23,261 bases of DNA. Origin: Gemmatimonadota bacterium. Its GTDB lineage: Bacteria > Gemmatimonadota > Gemmatimonadetes > Gemmatimonadales > GWC2-71-9. Within the stretch, counting starts at the first letter, position 1. Each line of letters begins with the position of its first letter. This document shows positions 7,545 through 15,820 of the stretch, one piece after another. Position numbers and translations under genes: made by a program. Under the pieces are notes generated by a model. That model was not told where the DNA came from and ran no database searches. It saw nothing but the letters and a program-made list of their open reading frames with translations. The stretch is taken from positions 1 through 23,261 of the forward strand of contig SMVY01000046.1 of assembly GCA_004357415.1 (NCBI GenBank). The letters run 5' to 3'.

Positions 7545-9314
7545 ATGGCATCGATAGCCGCACCGGTTGAGCACGCAACACACGGGCACGACCCATCGTT
7601 CGTCCGAAAGTACATTTTCTCGACTGATCACAAGATCATCGGCATTCAGTTCTTGCTCATGAGCCTGCTGTTCCTTCTCCTCGGGGGCCTGCTGGCCATG
7701 GTCATCCGCTGGCAGCAAGGGTTTCCTGGGCAGCCGATGCCGGGCGGGGGCGCCTTCCCGGAAACGATGATATCGGATGGCATTGTCCTGCCGGAGTTCT
7801 ACAACTCGCTGGTGACCATGCACGGGACATTCATGGTGTTCTTCGCCATCATGCCGTTGCTAGTGGGGGTGTTCGGCAACTACCTGATTCCGCTCAAGAT
7901 CGGCGCGCCCGACATGGCGTTCCCGCGGCTCAACATGGCCTCGTTCTGGCTCGCCGTGCCGGCCGGGTTTCTCATGTTGGCGGGGTTCTGGGTTGAAGGG
8001 GGACACGCTGCCGCAGGGTGGACCGCGTACGCGCCCCTGAGTGCGGATCCCGAATGGACGGGCGTCAGTCTGGGACAACAGTTCTGGTGCGTCAGTCTGA
8101 TCGTCCTGGGGCTGTCCTCCATCCTGGGTGCGACCAACTACATCACTACGGTCATCAACATGCGGACCCAGGGAATGACATGGTTCCGCATGCCACTGAG
8201 TATCTGGGCCCTGTTCATCACAGCGATCCTGGTATTGCTGGCGATGCCGATTCTGTCCGGCGCTCTGATCATGTTGCTGTTCGACCAGACCCTCGGAACC
8301 ACCTTCTTCCTGCCCGGCGACGGATTGCCGATTCTGTGGCAGCATCTCTTCTGGTTCTTTGGCCATCCTGAAGTCTATATCCTGATCCTCCCGGCCATGG
8401 GATTCGTCTCGGACATCATCGCCAACGGCTCCCGCAAGCCGATCTTCGGCTATCACTCCATGGTATTCGCTCTCATCGGTATCGCCTTCCTGGGGTGGAT
8501 CGTCTGGGGACACCACATGTTCCAGAGCGGGATGAACCCGACACTGGGCATGACGTTCATGATCTCGACCATGGTGATCTCGGTGCCGTCCGCCATCAAG
8601 GTGTTCAACTGGCTGGGCACCATATGGGGGGGGTCCGTCAAGTTCACCGTGCCCATGCTGAACGCCTGCGCCTTCGTCGCCATGTTCATCATCGGTGGCC
8701 TGAGCGGTGTGTTCATGGCATCGACCCCGGTCGACATCTACATCCACGACACCTATTTCATCGTGGCCCACCTTCACTACGTACTCTTCGGCGGCAGCTT
8801 GTTCGCCATCTTCGGCGCGATCACCTTCTGGTACCCCAAGATGTTCGGCCGGATGATGAATCCGTTCTGGGGGAAGGTGCACTTCTGGCTCACCTTCATC
8901 TTCTACAACCTGACCTTCTTCCCCATGCACCAATTGGGTTTGGAAGGGCATATGCGGCGGATCTACGACGCCGGCCGCTACGACTTTCTCGCCGGCACCT
9001 CAGGTCTCAACGTGCTGATTTCGGTATCGGCATTCATCCTCTTCTCGGTGCAAATCATCTTCGTGATCAACTTCATCGTGAGTTGGTTCAAAGGCCAACG
9101 GGCGCCCGACAACCCGTGGGACGACACCGGGTTGGAATGGACGACCCCTTCACCGCCACCACACGGGAACTGGGCGACCGCACCGACGGTCCATTCCGCT
9201 CCCTACGAGTTCAGCGTTCCCGGGATGGAGGCGGACTTCCTTATGCAGGACCAGCAACGTGAACGGCAGCCAGCGGCCCCATCCGGCGGATCCATTGAAG
9301 GAGGTGCGTCGTGA
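7545..9314 (+). CDS. coxA: Cytochrome c oxidase subunit I (A1-type heme-copper oxidase)
   Basis: A 589-residue catalytic subunit that reduces O2 to water and pumps protons. All key residues are visible: low-spin heme ligands His93 (TMHGTF) and His411, high-spin heme ligand His409 (VAHLHYVLF), CuB ligands His274, His323 and His324, and the cross-linking Tyr278 in GHPEVY. Glu276 in that motif and Asp123 (IGAPDM) plus Asn112 mark the D channel; Lys352 (SAIKVFNW) marks the K channel. This makes it an A1-type enzyme. About 12 TM helices are expected, followed by a ~75-residue hydrophilic tail. ATG at 7545 is preceded by AGGGGA, 8 bases after the subunit II stop. Confidence 0.97.
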   Translation: MASIAAPVEHATHGHDPSFVRKYIFSTDHKIIGIQFLLMSLLFLLLGGLLAMVIRWQQGFPGQPMPGGGAFPETMISDGIVLPEFYNSLVTMHGTFMVFFAIMPLLVGVFGNYLIPLKIGAPDMAFPRLNMASFWLAVPAGFLMLAGFWVEGGHAAAGWTAYAPLSADPEWTGVSLGQQFWCVSLIVLGLSSILGATNYITTVINMRTQGMTWFRMPLSIWALFITAILVLLAMPILSGALIMLLFDQTLGTTFFLPGDGLPILWQHLFWFFGHPEVYILILPAMGFVSDIIANGSRKPIFGYHSMVFALIGIAFLGWIVWGHHMFQSGMNPTLGMTFMISTMVISVPSAIKVFNWLGTIWGGSVKFTVPMLNACAFVAMFIIGGLSGVFMASTPVDIYIHDTYFIVAHLHYVLFGGSLFAIFGAITFWYPKMFGRMMNPFWGKVHFWLTFIFYNLTFFPMHQLGLEGHMRRIYDAGRYDFLAGTSGLNVLISVSAFILFSVQIIFVINFIVSWFKGQRAPDNPWDDTGLEWTTPSPPPHGNWATAPTVHSAPYEFSVPGMEADFLMQDQQRERQPAAPSGGSIEGGAS

Positions 9315-9916
9315 GCGACGTCAACGTGATGAAGCCCATGCCGCACACCGAAACCGGCGCCGGCGTATACAACGAAAAACTCGGCATATGGGTGTTCCTC
9401 GGCTCGGAGATAATGTTCTTTACCGCCCTGATCGGCTCGTACATCATTCTTCGAGTGGGGAACCCGGGCGCCTGGCCGGCGGTAGGGCCCAGAGAAGTCC
9501 TCAACATCCCCATTACGGCAGGCAACACGTTTCTCCTTATATGCAGCAGCGTGTCCATGGTCAAAGCCTTCGCCGCCATCGCCGCCGGTGACCAGCGAGG
9601 ACTCAGGCTGTGGCTGATTGTCACGGTGGTCATGGGGGCGTCCTTCGTGGGTGTCCAGGCGTACGAGTACTCCCAGTTGGTCCACCACGGATTCGTGCCG
9701 AGCGGTGGGATCTTCCCGTCGACGTTCTATACGATGACCGGCTTTCACGGCTTTCATGTGACGGTGGGTGTCATCTGCATGGTGTTCGTCACTTGGAAGG
9801 CGTTCCGGGGCAAGTACACGGCCCAGGACTATCGAGGGGTCGAAGTGATTGGCCTCTACTGGCACTTCGTGGATCTGGTATGGATTATCCTCTTCACCAT
9901 CGTCTACCTGATCTGA
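9311..9916 (+). CDS. coxC: Cytochrome c oxidase subunit III
   Basis: A 201-residue subunit III with five predicted TM helices, the short bacterial form lacking the first two helices of the mitochondrial protein. Diagnostic segments are LGSEIMFFTALIGSY near the N-terminus, STFYTMTGFHGFHVTVG in the middle and LYWHFVDLVWI near the C-terminus. The start is GTG at 9311, inside the GTGA overlap with the subunit I stop, with a strong AAGGAGG site at 9298-9304. It stabilises subunit I and supports proton uptake in this family. A second, longer copy lies at 15181. Confidence 0.95.
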   Translation: MSDVNVMKPMPHTETGAGVYNEKLGIWVFLGSEIMFFTALIGSYIILRVGNPGAWPAVGPREVLNIPITAGNTFLLICSSVSMVKAFAAIAAGDQRGLRLWLIVTVVMGASFVGVQAYEYSQLVHHGFVPSGGIFPSTFYTMTGFHGFHVTVGVICMVFVTWKAFRGKYTAQDYRGVEVIGLYWHFVDLVWIILFTIVYLI

Positions 9917-9930
9917 GGGTGAGGCCTGCA

Positions 9931-10203
9931 ATGGAAGACACACACAACCATCCGAATTACGTCATGGTGTGGTTCGCTCTAGCGGTGATGACCGCAGTGG
10001 AGGTCGGGATCACCTTCCTGTCTTGGTCGAAGACCGCGCTCATCCTGGTGCTCGTCGGCTTGGCCATATGGAAGGCCCTTCTCGTGGCGCTCTATTTCAT
10101 GCACCTCAGGTTCGAGAGCCGACCCTTGCGGATCCTGGCCGTCGCCCCCATTCCACTAGCGTTCATATTGGTCCTCGCGGTGATCACCGAGTTCCGGTGG
10201 TAG
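9931..10203 (+). CDS. Cytochrome c oxidase subunit IV (prokaryotic type)
   Basis: A 90-residue protein with three TM helices (about 12-30, 36-55 and 67-86). The motif KALLVALYFMHLRFE at about 49-63 is typical of the prokaryotic subunit IV family of caa3/bo-type oxidases. ATG at 9931 follows GAGG at 9921-9924. The stop TAG at 10201 overlaps the GTG start of ctaB. It is an accessory subunit and does not bind cofactors. It ends the structural oxidase genes of the first set. Confidence 0.9.
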   Translation: MEDTHNHPNYVMVWFALAVMTAVEVGITFLSWSKTALILVLVGLAIWKALLVALYFMHLRFESRPLRILAVAPIPLAFILVLAVITEFRW

Positions 10204-11072
10204 CTATCGCGCTGCGCCGGGGCTATCTGGCAGACGTGCTGGTGCTCATCAAGGCACGGATCGCGGCGTGGACCCTGTTCACGGTCGTGGCGGGGTTCGT
10301 CCTCGGAGCACAGCCGGGTACCCAGGAGGTTCTCCTCCCGCTCATCCTCGGGACGGCCCTAGTGATCGCCGGCGCCAATGCCCTGAATCAGGTGGCCGAA
10401 GTGGACGTCGACGCCCGGATGCGACGAACCCGTAACCGCCCCCTTCCTGCAGGCCGGATGGCGGTGGGGCCGGTGGCGACGGTGGCCGGGCTGGCCGGCG
10501 TCACGGGGATCGCCCTCTTGGCAGTGGCGGTCAATGGACTCACGGCAGCGCTCGCGGCGCTCACGCTCGTGTCATACGTTTTCTTCTATACGCCGCTCAA
10601 ACGAAGGAGCACGGTCGCCACCCTGGTCGGGGCCGTCCCGGGGGCGTTGCCCATCGCCGGCGGCTGGGCCGCCGCGCGCGGCCAGATCGACGCCACCGCC
10701 GTGGTGCTGTTCTTGATCCTGTTTCTGTGGCAGATGCCCCACTTCCTGGCCCTGTCGTGGTTGTATCGTGAGGATTATGCCCAAGCCGGCCTTCGGATGC
10801 TGGCTGGATCGGACCCGACCGGACGGCTGACCTTTGCCCATGCTACCGTCTACGCGGCGGCATTGATCCCCATCACGCTCCTGCCCACGATGATGGGCCT
10901 GGCAGGTAGGGCGTACTTCTGGGGTGCTCTGATCCTGACCTTGGCATATGGCTGGGCTGCCCTGACGACCGCCATCTGGCCCAGTACCGCCAGAGCCCGT
11001 CGGCTGTTCCTTTGGTCGATCGGCTACCTCCCTGTGCTGTTGACCCTCATGATGGTGGATACAGGCGTATGA
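10197..11072 (+). CDS. ctaB: Protoheme IX farnesyltransferase (heme O synthase)
   Basis: A 291-residue UbiA-family membrane enzyme that attaches farnesyl to protoheme, giving heme O, the precursor of heme A. The prenyl-diphosphate/Mg site is the stretch NALNQVAEVDVD (61-72) followed by ARMRRTRNRPLPAGR, a variant seen in some CtaB clades where the first acidic pair is E/D. The second conserved part is YTPLKRRST and LYREDYAQAG. I chose GTG at 10197, which overlaps the subunit IV stop. Earlier in-frame starts would run deep inside the subunit IV gene and give an N-terminus without family resemblance. No ctaA (heme A synthase) is visible in the window, so that step must be encoded elsewhere. One ctaB between two oxidase sets probably serves both. 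Confidence 0.93.
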   Translation: MVAIALRRGYLADVLVLIKARIAAWTLFTVVAGFVLGAQPGTQEVLLPLILGTALVIAGANALNQVAEVDVDARMRRTRNRPLPAGRMAVGPVATVAGLAGVTGIALLAVAVNGLTAALAALTLVSYVFFYTPLKRRSTVATLVGAVPGALPIAGGWAAARGQIDATAVVLFLILFLWQMPHFLALSWLYREDYAQAGLRMLAGSDPTGRLTFAHATVYAAALIPITLLPTMMGLAGRAYFWGALILTLAYGWAALTTAIWPSTARARRLFLWSIGYLPVLLTLMMVDTGV

Positions 11073-11257
11073 TCGTATTTCATCGATTTCTGATTGGCAC
11101 GTTCATTCTGTTCTCACTGGGATTCGCCTGGTGGTCGTTTCACTACTACCAGACGGTAGGGGGAAGCCTGGCCCTGGCGATGGCGGCGTTCTTCATCCTG
11201 GCGGCAGCAGCTTTCGGCTACTACCTGAAGCACCTGCTCCGGTTTCTCGGGCGATGA
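11069..11257 (+). CDS. Small two-TM membrane protein
   Basis: A 62-residue hydrophobic protein with two predicted TM helices (about 7-24 and 32-53) and a basic C-terminus (LKHLLRFLGR). ATG at 11069 overlaps the ctaB stop (ATGA), and its own stop overlaps the next ORF, so it sits in a chain of coupled genes. I do not recognise a family. Its position after ctaB suggests an oxidase assembly factor or small accessory subunit, but this rests on context only. Confidence 0.7.
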   Translation: MIVFHRFLIGTFILFSLGFAWWSFHYYQTVGGSLALAMAAFFILAAAAFGYYLKHLLRFLGR

Positions 11258-11394
11258 ACGTCGATCCGGACGTGATTTCGTCGGCGATGTTCTGGGTGGG
11301 GGCTCTTTTCGTCTTCACCCCGATCGTCTGCGCCGGGATCGTGTTGAGCGTGTGGTGGTACCAGCGCAAGAAGGCTCGGACGACTGTCACCTAG
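11254..11394 (+). CDS. Very small single-TM protein
   Basis: A 46-residue ORF with one TM helix (about 12-34) and a basic tail (WWYQRKKAR). ATG at 11254 overlaps the preceding stop as ATGA. The size and layout (short acidic lumenal N-terminus, one helix, Trp-Trp-Tyr at the membrane edge, then Lys/Arg) resemble CcoQ-like or CydX-like oxidase micro-subunits. No sequence motif fixes the identity. Confidence 0.6.
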   Translation: MNVDPDVISSAMFWVGALFVFTPIVCAGIVLSVWWYQRKKARTTVT

Positions 11395-11430
11395 TCCCGT
11401 TGATCGTCTCTCTTGGGTGGAGGAGGTCAT

Positions 11431-11925
11431 ATGCTTCAACATCATCACTCGCTGTTCCGGGAAGGCGTCGTAGCCGGATTGCTCGGCGGGGCCGCGGTTG
11501 CTCTCTGGTTCCTGTTCCTGGATATCGTAATTGAAGGCCGCCCGCTGTACACGCCGAACCTCCTCGGACAAGTCGCCTTCTATCGCGGGCATCCGCCAAC
11601 GTTGGACCTCCAGGGCGGGGCCATCGTTGCCTATACGTTCCTGCACTTTGGCGCCTTCGCGCTCTTCGGCCTGGGACTGACCGAGCTCGTGCGCCTGGCG
11701 ACCAGATATCACATCTGGCGCTTCGCGCTGGTGATTGTGATCGTCGTCTTCGAGGTGTTCTTCGTCGGATTCAGCTTCATTCTCCTCGGACCCACCGAGG
11801 CAGACTCGAGGTGGTGGAGTATTCTCGTCGGCAACACCTTCGCCTTGATCACCATGGGGACCTACTACTACTACCGCTTCCCCAGCTTGCGTCGAGATTT
11901 TGCCCGGGAGACCCTGGGCGATTGA
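11431..11925 (+). CDS. Four-TM membrane protein of unknown function
   Basis: A 164-residue protein with four predicted helices (about 13-35, 63-86, 98-120 and 129-149). ATG at 11431 follows a strong AGGAGG site at 11421-11426, 36 bases after the preceding stop. The N-terminus is His-rich (MLQHHHSLFREG), and the second helix holds FLHFGAFALFGLG. It is the last gene of the first oxidase run and is followed by a terminator-like hairpin. I do not recognise the family. Its location suggests a link to oxidase biogenesis, but no function can be read from the sequence. Confidence 0.8.
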   Translation: MLQHHHSLFREGVVAGLLGGAAVALWFLFLDIVIEGRPLYTPNLLGQVAFYRGHPPTLDLQGGAIVAYTFLHFGAFALFGLGLTELVRLATRYHIWRFALVIVIVVFEVFFVGFSFILLGPTEADSRWWSILVGNTFALITMGTYYYYRFPSLRRDFARETLGD

Positions 11926-11965
11926 TGGCGGGCTAACCCCTTATTGCTTTTGTGCTTGATGCCAT

Positions 11966-11990
11966 GAGCCCGGATGCCGAGTCCGGGCTC
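11966..11990 (+). terminator. Terminator-like hairpin after the first oxidase operon
   Basis: A perfect 9-base-pair inverted repeat, GAGCCCGGA / TCCGGGCTC, with a 7-base loop, starts 41 bases after the stop codon of the four-TM protein. The tail GTGCTTCTTC is only moderately T-rich, so Rho-independent termination is likely but not certain. Confidence 0.65.
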
Positions 11991-12094
11991 GTGCTTCTTC
12001 AGGCAAGACTGACGACGTTCGTGGCGTCCCTTGTCGAATTCAGTCTCATGTTGTGCCCCCGAGGACCGAAGCTGCGTTTCAGTGGCGTTCTTCC

Positions 12095-12123
12095 TTGACG
12101 AGAAGGCGCCGGGCGGATATCGT
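12095..12123 (+). promoter_or_regulatory. Candidate sigma70-type promoter for the second oxidase operon
   Basis: TTGACG (12095-12100) and TATCGT (12118-12123) are separated by 17 bases and match 5/6 and 4/6 of the -35 and -10 consensus. The element lies about 50 bases upstream of the coxB start at 12177, with a ribosome binding site AAGGA at 12162-12166. The gap 11926-12176 otherwise holds only the hairpin at 11966. Consensus matches in GC-rich DNA carry a chance risk. Confidence 0.4.
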
Positions 12124-12176
12124 CCCTTCTGTCGAAATCCGGCATTTCTCGTACCGATTCTAAGGAAGACCGCACA

Positions 12177-13247
12177 ATGCGTTTCCGGTCCATCGCCATC
12201 GGGCGATTGCTCTGGTGGAGCCCCTTGTTGACGCTTCTGGTGCTCGTCGCGGCTGGCTGTGCGGAGAACTACCCGCAGACCACCCTGGACCCCCGTGGCG
12301 AATTTGCCCGCATGGTCGACGACGTCTTCATGACGACGGTGCGTTGGGCCATTCTGGTGTTCGTTCTGGTCGAAGGGGCCCTGGTCGTGGCCATCATCAA
12401 GTTCCGGGGCAAGCCGGACGATCCCGAGCCAAAACAGATTCATGGGAGTTCGGTGCTGGAGGTGGTGTGGACGGTCATCCCGGCCGTCATCCTGGTGATG
12501 GTAGCCATACCCACCATCAAGGTCATCTTCGAAACGGCCAAGGAGCCCGCCGATGCGATGGTGGTCGAGGTCATCGGCCATCAGTGGTGGTGGGAGTTCC
12601 GCTACCCGGAATACGGCATTACCACGGCCAACGAGATGTACGTCCCGGTAGACCGTACGGTGGATCTTCGGATGGTCTCGGACGACGTGGTGCACAGCTT
12701 CTGGGTGCCGCAATTCGCCGCCAAGCGGGATGTCTTCCCCAATCGTGAGACCCGGATGTGGTTCAATACGGAGGTAACCGGTGAGTTCCCCGGCCAGTGC
12801 GCCGAGTTCTGCGGCATTCAGCACGCGCGGATGGGATTCCGCGTCGTGTCCGTCGAGGTCGCCGAGTTCGATAGCTGGGTGGCCGGGATGTCGGCGGCAA
12901 CCGAGCCCGTTTCGGTCGAGGGTGACAGTGTGGCGCTGGCCGGGCAGCAGTTGTTTCTCACCAAGGCCTGTATCGGCTGCCACAGCTTCAACGCGGCCGC
13001 CCCTCCCCCTGGTCAGATCGGCCCCAACCTGGCCAATATCGGCAGCCGGACGATGATCGCCGCCGGCATGTTGGAGAACACCGATGAGAATATGGCCCGA
13101 TGGATCAGTGATCCGCAGGGCTACAAGGAAGGCAGTCTGATGGTGATCGCCGGCGAGATCACCGAGGCGGAATTGGCGGCCCTGGTGGCGTATCTGCGAG
13201 CCCAGCAGGTCGTGGCTTCTCCTCCCGTGGTGGCGGACATCCAGTAA
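12177..13247 (+). CDS. coxB: caa3-type cytochrome c oxidase subunit II with fused cytochrome c domain
   Basis: A 356-residue lipoprotein form of subunit II. The signal peptide ends in LVAAGC, with Cys28 as the lipidation site. Two TM helices (about 54-76 and 94-118) follow. The CuA domain has GHQWWWEF (134-141, the electron-entry aromatic motif), His173, Cys208, Glu210, Cys212, His216 and Met219. A class I cytochrome c domain follows, with CIGCH (Cys265, Cys268, His269) and probable axial Met322 in GSLMVI. The fused heme c makes it a caa3-type oxidase that accepts electrons directly from the bc1/ACIII side or soluble carriers. It is the first gene of the second oxidase operon, with its own candidate promoter. 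Confidence 0.96.
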   Translation: MRFRSIAIGRLLWWSPLLTLLVLVAAGCAENYPQTTLDPRGEFARMVDDVFMTTVRWAILVFVLVEGALVVAIIKFRGKPDDPEPKQIHGSSVLEVVWTVIPAVILVMVAIPTIKVIFETAKEPADAMVVEVIGHQWWWEFRYPEYGITTANEMYVPVDRTVDLRMVSDDVVHSFWVPQFAAKRDVFPNRETRMWFNTEVTGEFPGQCAEFCGIQHARMGFRVVSVEVAEFDSWVAGMSAATEPVSVEGDSVALAGQQLFLTKACIGCHSFNAAAPPPGQIGPNLANIGSRTMIAAGMLENTDENMARWISDPQGYKEGSLMVIAGEITEAELAALVAYLRAQQVVASPPVVADIQ

Positions 13248-13293
13248 ACGACGAGACGGAATTGGTTTCCTCTCAGCCTACATAGGACACGGC

Positions 13294-15153
13294 ATGGCTA
13301 CTTCTGCAGTCGAGCACGCAGCGCCTGACGCGCCAGCAGCGCACTCCAAGACGGGAGTGTGGAGCTGGATCACGACGGTCGATCACAAGCGGATCGGCAT
13401 CATGTACGGCGTATCGGCCTTTGTCTTCTTCATGTTTGGTGGGTTGGAGGCGTTGTTGCTCCGCATCCAGCTTGGTTCGGCGGACAACACCTTCCTCTCG
13501 CCGGACGTCTACAACCAGTTGTTCACCATGCACGGCACCACCATGATCTTCCTCGGGGTGATGCCGCTGTCGGCGATGTTCTTCAACTTCATGATCCCGC
13601 TCCAGATAGGAGCGCGGGACGTGGTGTTCCCTCGGCTCAACTCGTTCAGTTTCTGGATGTTCCTGGTTGGGGCCATCGTTCTGAACGTCAGCTTCCTGTT
13701 CAACGCCGCCCCCAACGCGGGTTGGTTCGGCTACGCCAATCTCACGGAAACGCAGTACAGCCCGGGCCTCAACACCGATTTCTGGGTGATCGGCCTCATG
13801 GCCTTGGGCGTCGCGTCCCTGGCGGCCGCGGTGAACTTCTTCGTGACGATCATCAACATGCGCGCCCCGGGCATGCGACTGCTGCGGATGCCGATGTTCG
13901 TGTGGATGAGCTTCATCACCCAGGTTCTGCTGCTGCTGGCGTTCCCCATCATTACGGTGGCGTTGATCTTTCTCATGGCCGACCGCTATTTCGGCGCCAA
14001 TTTCTTCCAGCCGGACGCCAACGGCGACCCCATGCTGTGGCAGCACCTGTTTTGGATTTTTGGCCATCCTGAAGTGTACATCCTGATTCTCCCGCCCTTC
14101 GGCATCGTGTCGGAAATTCTCCCGGTGTTCTCCCGCAAGCCGCTCTTCGGCTACGCCGCAATGGTGTTTTCGGGGGCGTTCATCGCCGTGCTCGGCTTTG
14201 GTGTGTGGAGCCACCACATGTTCGCCACCGGGATGGGGCCGATCGCGGATGCGTCGTTTGGGCTCCTGACCTTGCTCATCGCCATCCCCACGGGGGTGAA
14301 GATTTTCAATTGGATAGGCACGATTTGGGGTGGTTCGCTCCAGATGAAGACACCGATGTACTTTGCCCTCGGCTTCATCGCCATGTTCATCATTGGGGGG
14401 CTCTCCGGCATCATGCACGCGGCGGTCCCAGCGGATCTGCAGCAGACCGATACCTACTTCGTCGTCGCCCACTTCCACTACGTGCTGTTCGGCGGCTCCA
14501 TCTTTGCGCTGTTGGCGGGGGCCTACTACTGGATGCCCAAGATGTTCGGCTTCATGCTGAACGAGCGCATCGGCAAGATCCAGTTCTGGCTCATGTTCAT
14601 CGGGTTCAACATCACCTTCTTCCCCATGCATTTCCTCGGCCTCCACGGGATGCCCCGCCGGGTGTACACCTATCCGGAGGGCCTCGGGTTCGAGTTCTGG
14701 AATCTCATCGAAACGGCCGGCTCGATGTTGCTGGGCTTCTCCTTCCTGGTGTTCATCTGGAACATCTGGCTGTCGAAGCGGGCGGGGGTAGCCGCCCCGG
14801 CCGATCCGTGGGACGGCGCTACCCTAGAATGGTCGATCCCATCGCCGCCGCAGGAATTCAACTTTGCCGAGATTCCGACCGTCCACGCGCGCGATCCGCT
14901 GTGGGAACAGAAACGCTCGCAGGGACGCCCCCTGCCGGAACCCCCGCGGGTGAGCGGCGAGGGTATTCACCTCCCCAATCCATCGGTCAAGCCACTCATC
15001 ACGGCCCTGGGGATCGGGGTGTTCTTCACCGGCTTCCTCCTGGGAAGCCCGTGGCCCATTCCGGCTTCGCTCACCATCAATCTCCCCGTCGTCCTCATCG
15101 GCTTTGCCATGACGGCGTACGGCATTCTCTCGTGGGCCTTCGAGCCCGCCTAG
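13294..15153 (+). CDS. coxA: Cytochrome c oxidase subunit I (second A1-type copy)
   Basis: A 619-residue catalytic subunit. Visible ligands are low-spin heme His80 (TMHGTT) and His395, high-spin heme His393 (VAHFHYVLF), CuB His258, His307 and His308, and cross-linked Tyr262 in GHPEVY. Glu260, Asp109 (IGARDV) and Asn98 belong to the D channel, and Lys336 (TGVKIFNW) to the K channel. After the 12-helix core the chain continues about 100 residues, including two more hydrophobic segments (about 568-585 and 590-617). The protein differs clearly from the copy at 7545 (for example IGARDV versus IGAPDM), so the two are not a recent duplication. ATG at 13294 lies 46 bases after the subunit II stop, with AGGA at 13284-13287. 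Confidence 0.97.
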   Translation: MATSAVEHAAPDAPAAHSKTGVWSWITTVDHKRIGIMYGVSAFVFFMFGGLEALLLRIQLGSADNTFLSPDVYNQLFTMHGTTMIFLGVMPLSAMFFNFMIPLQIGARDVVFPRLNSFSFWMFLVGAIVLNVSFLFNAAPNAGWFGYANLTETQYSPGLNTDFWVIGLMALGVASLAAAVNFFVTIINMRAPGMRLLRMPMFVWMSFITQVLLLLAFPIITVALIFLMADRYFGANFFQPDANGDPMLWQHLFWIFGHPEVYILILPPFGIVSEILPVFSRKPLFGYAAMVFSGAFIAVLGFGVWSHHMFATGMGPIADASFGLLTLLIAIPTGVKIFNWIGTIWGGSLQMKTPMYFALGFIAMFIIGGLSGIMHAAVPADLQQTDTYFVVAHFHYVLFGGSIFALLAGAYYWMPKMFGFMLNERIGKIQFWLMFIGFNITFFPMHFLGLHGMPRRVYTYPEGLGFEFWNLIETAGSMLLGFSFLVFIWNIWLSKRAGVAAPADPWDGATLEWSIPSPPQEFNFAEIPTVHARDPLWEQKRSQGRPLPEPPRVSGEGIHLPNPSVKPLITALGIGVFFTGFLLGSPWPIPASLTINLPVVLIGFAMTAYGILSWAFEPA

Positions 15154-15180
15154 TAACCCACGACTGACCGGGACGACACC

Positions 15181-15810
15181 TTGTCGCACGATACCGCACA
15201 CGCCCTGCACCCGCCCACGACGACGGGACTGGACAACCGGAAACTGGCCATTTGGACCTTCATCGGGTCGGAGGTGATGTTCTTCTCCGCTCTGATCGGG
15301 ACCTACCTGGTCTACAAGGGGAAGAGCGTCGTTGGCCCGTTTCCCCACGAAGAGTGGACCTCCCCCACGGGTGAACATTTCGAACACATATTCGAAATTC
15401 CCCTGGTGACGTTCGGCACCGCGGTGCTGTTGTTCAGTTCGTTCTTCGTGGTCCTGGCCCTAGCCGGAGCCCAACGCGGCAACCGCAAGATGCTGATCGG
15501 CTGGCTGTCGGCCACCGTCGTCGCCGGGCTGTTCTTCGTGGGCATGCAGGTCTACGAGTTCAGCCACTTCATGGACAAGGGGCTGGGGTACACCACCAAT
15601 CTGTTTGGATCGACGTTCTACACCCTGACCGGCTTCCACGGTGCCCACGTGACGGTGGGCCTCATCTGGCTGGGGACCCTGCTGATTCTCTCGCTCCGGG
15701 GCAAGATACCGCCCGAGAAAGCGCTCAATCTGGAGCTTGCGGCGCTCTACTGGCACTTCGTCGACGTGGTATGGATCGTCATCTTCCCCGTCGTCTACCT
15801 CATGAAGTAG
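15181..15810 (+). CDS. coxC: Cytochrome c oxidase subunit III (second copy)
   Basis: A 209-residue subunit III with five TM helices. Diagnostic segments are FIGSEVMFFSALIGTY, STFYTLTGFHGAHVTVG and LYWHFVDVVWI. The best start is TTG at 15181 (MSHDTAHAL); no ATG or GTG lies before the first conserved helix, and no strong ribosome binding site is visible, so translation may be modest or coupled. It has an insertion between helices 1 and 2 (HEEWTSPTGEHFEHIF) not found in the copy at 9311. Confidence 0.93.
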   Translation: MSHDTAHALHPPTTTGLDNRKLAIWTFIGSEVMFFSALIGTYLVYKGKSVVGPFPHEEWTSPTGEHFEHIFEIPLVTFGTAVLLFSSFFVVLALAGAQRGNRKMLIGWLSATVVAGLFFVGMQVYEFSHFMDKGLGYTTNLFGSTFYTLTGFHGAHVTVGLIWLGTLLILSLRGKIPPEKALNLELAALYWHFVDVVWIVIFPVVYLMK

Positions 15811-15820
15811 GGAATCGTCG

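Noticed and set aside
9969..10196. A longer N-terminus for ctaB
   Set aside because: This extension would overlap almost the whole subunit IV gene in another frame; GTG at 10197 gives the family length.
12031..12231. A 66-codon frame across the gap between the oxidase operons
   Set aside because: No ribosome binding site, no membrane or domain pattern, and it runs over the candidate promoter and coxB start in another frame.
13273..14646. A 457-codon open frame on the - strand
   Set aside because: It is antisense to the second subunit I gene, whose copper and heme ligands are all intact; the antisense translation is low-complexity His/Glu/Arg.
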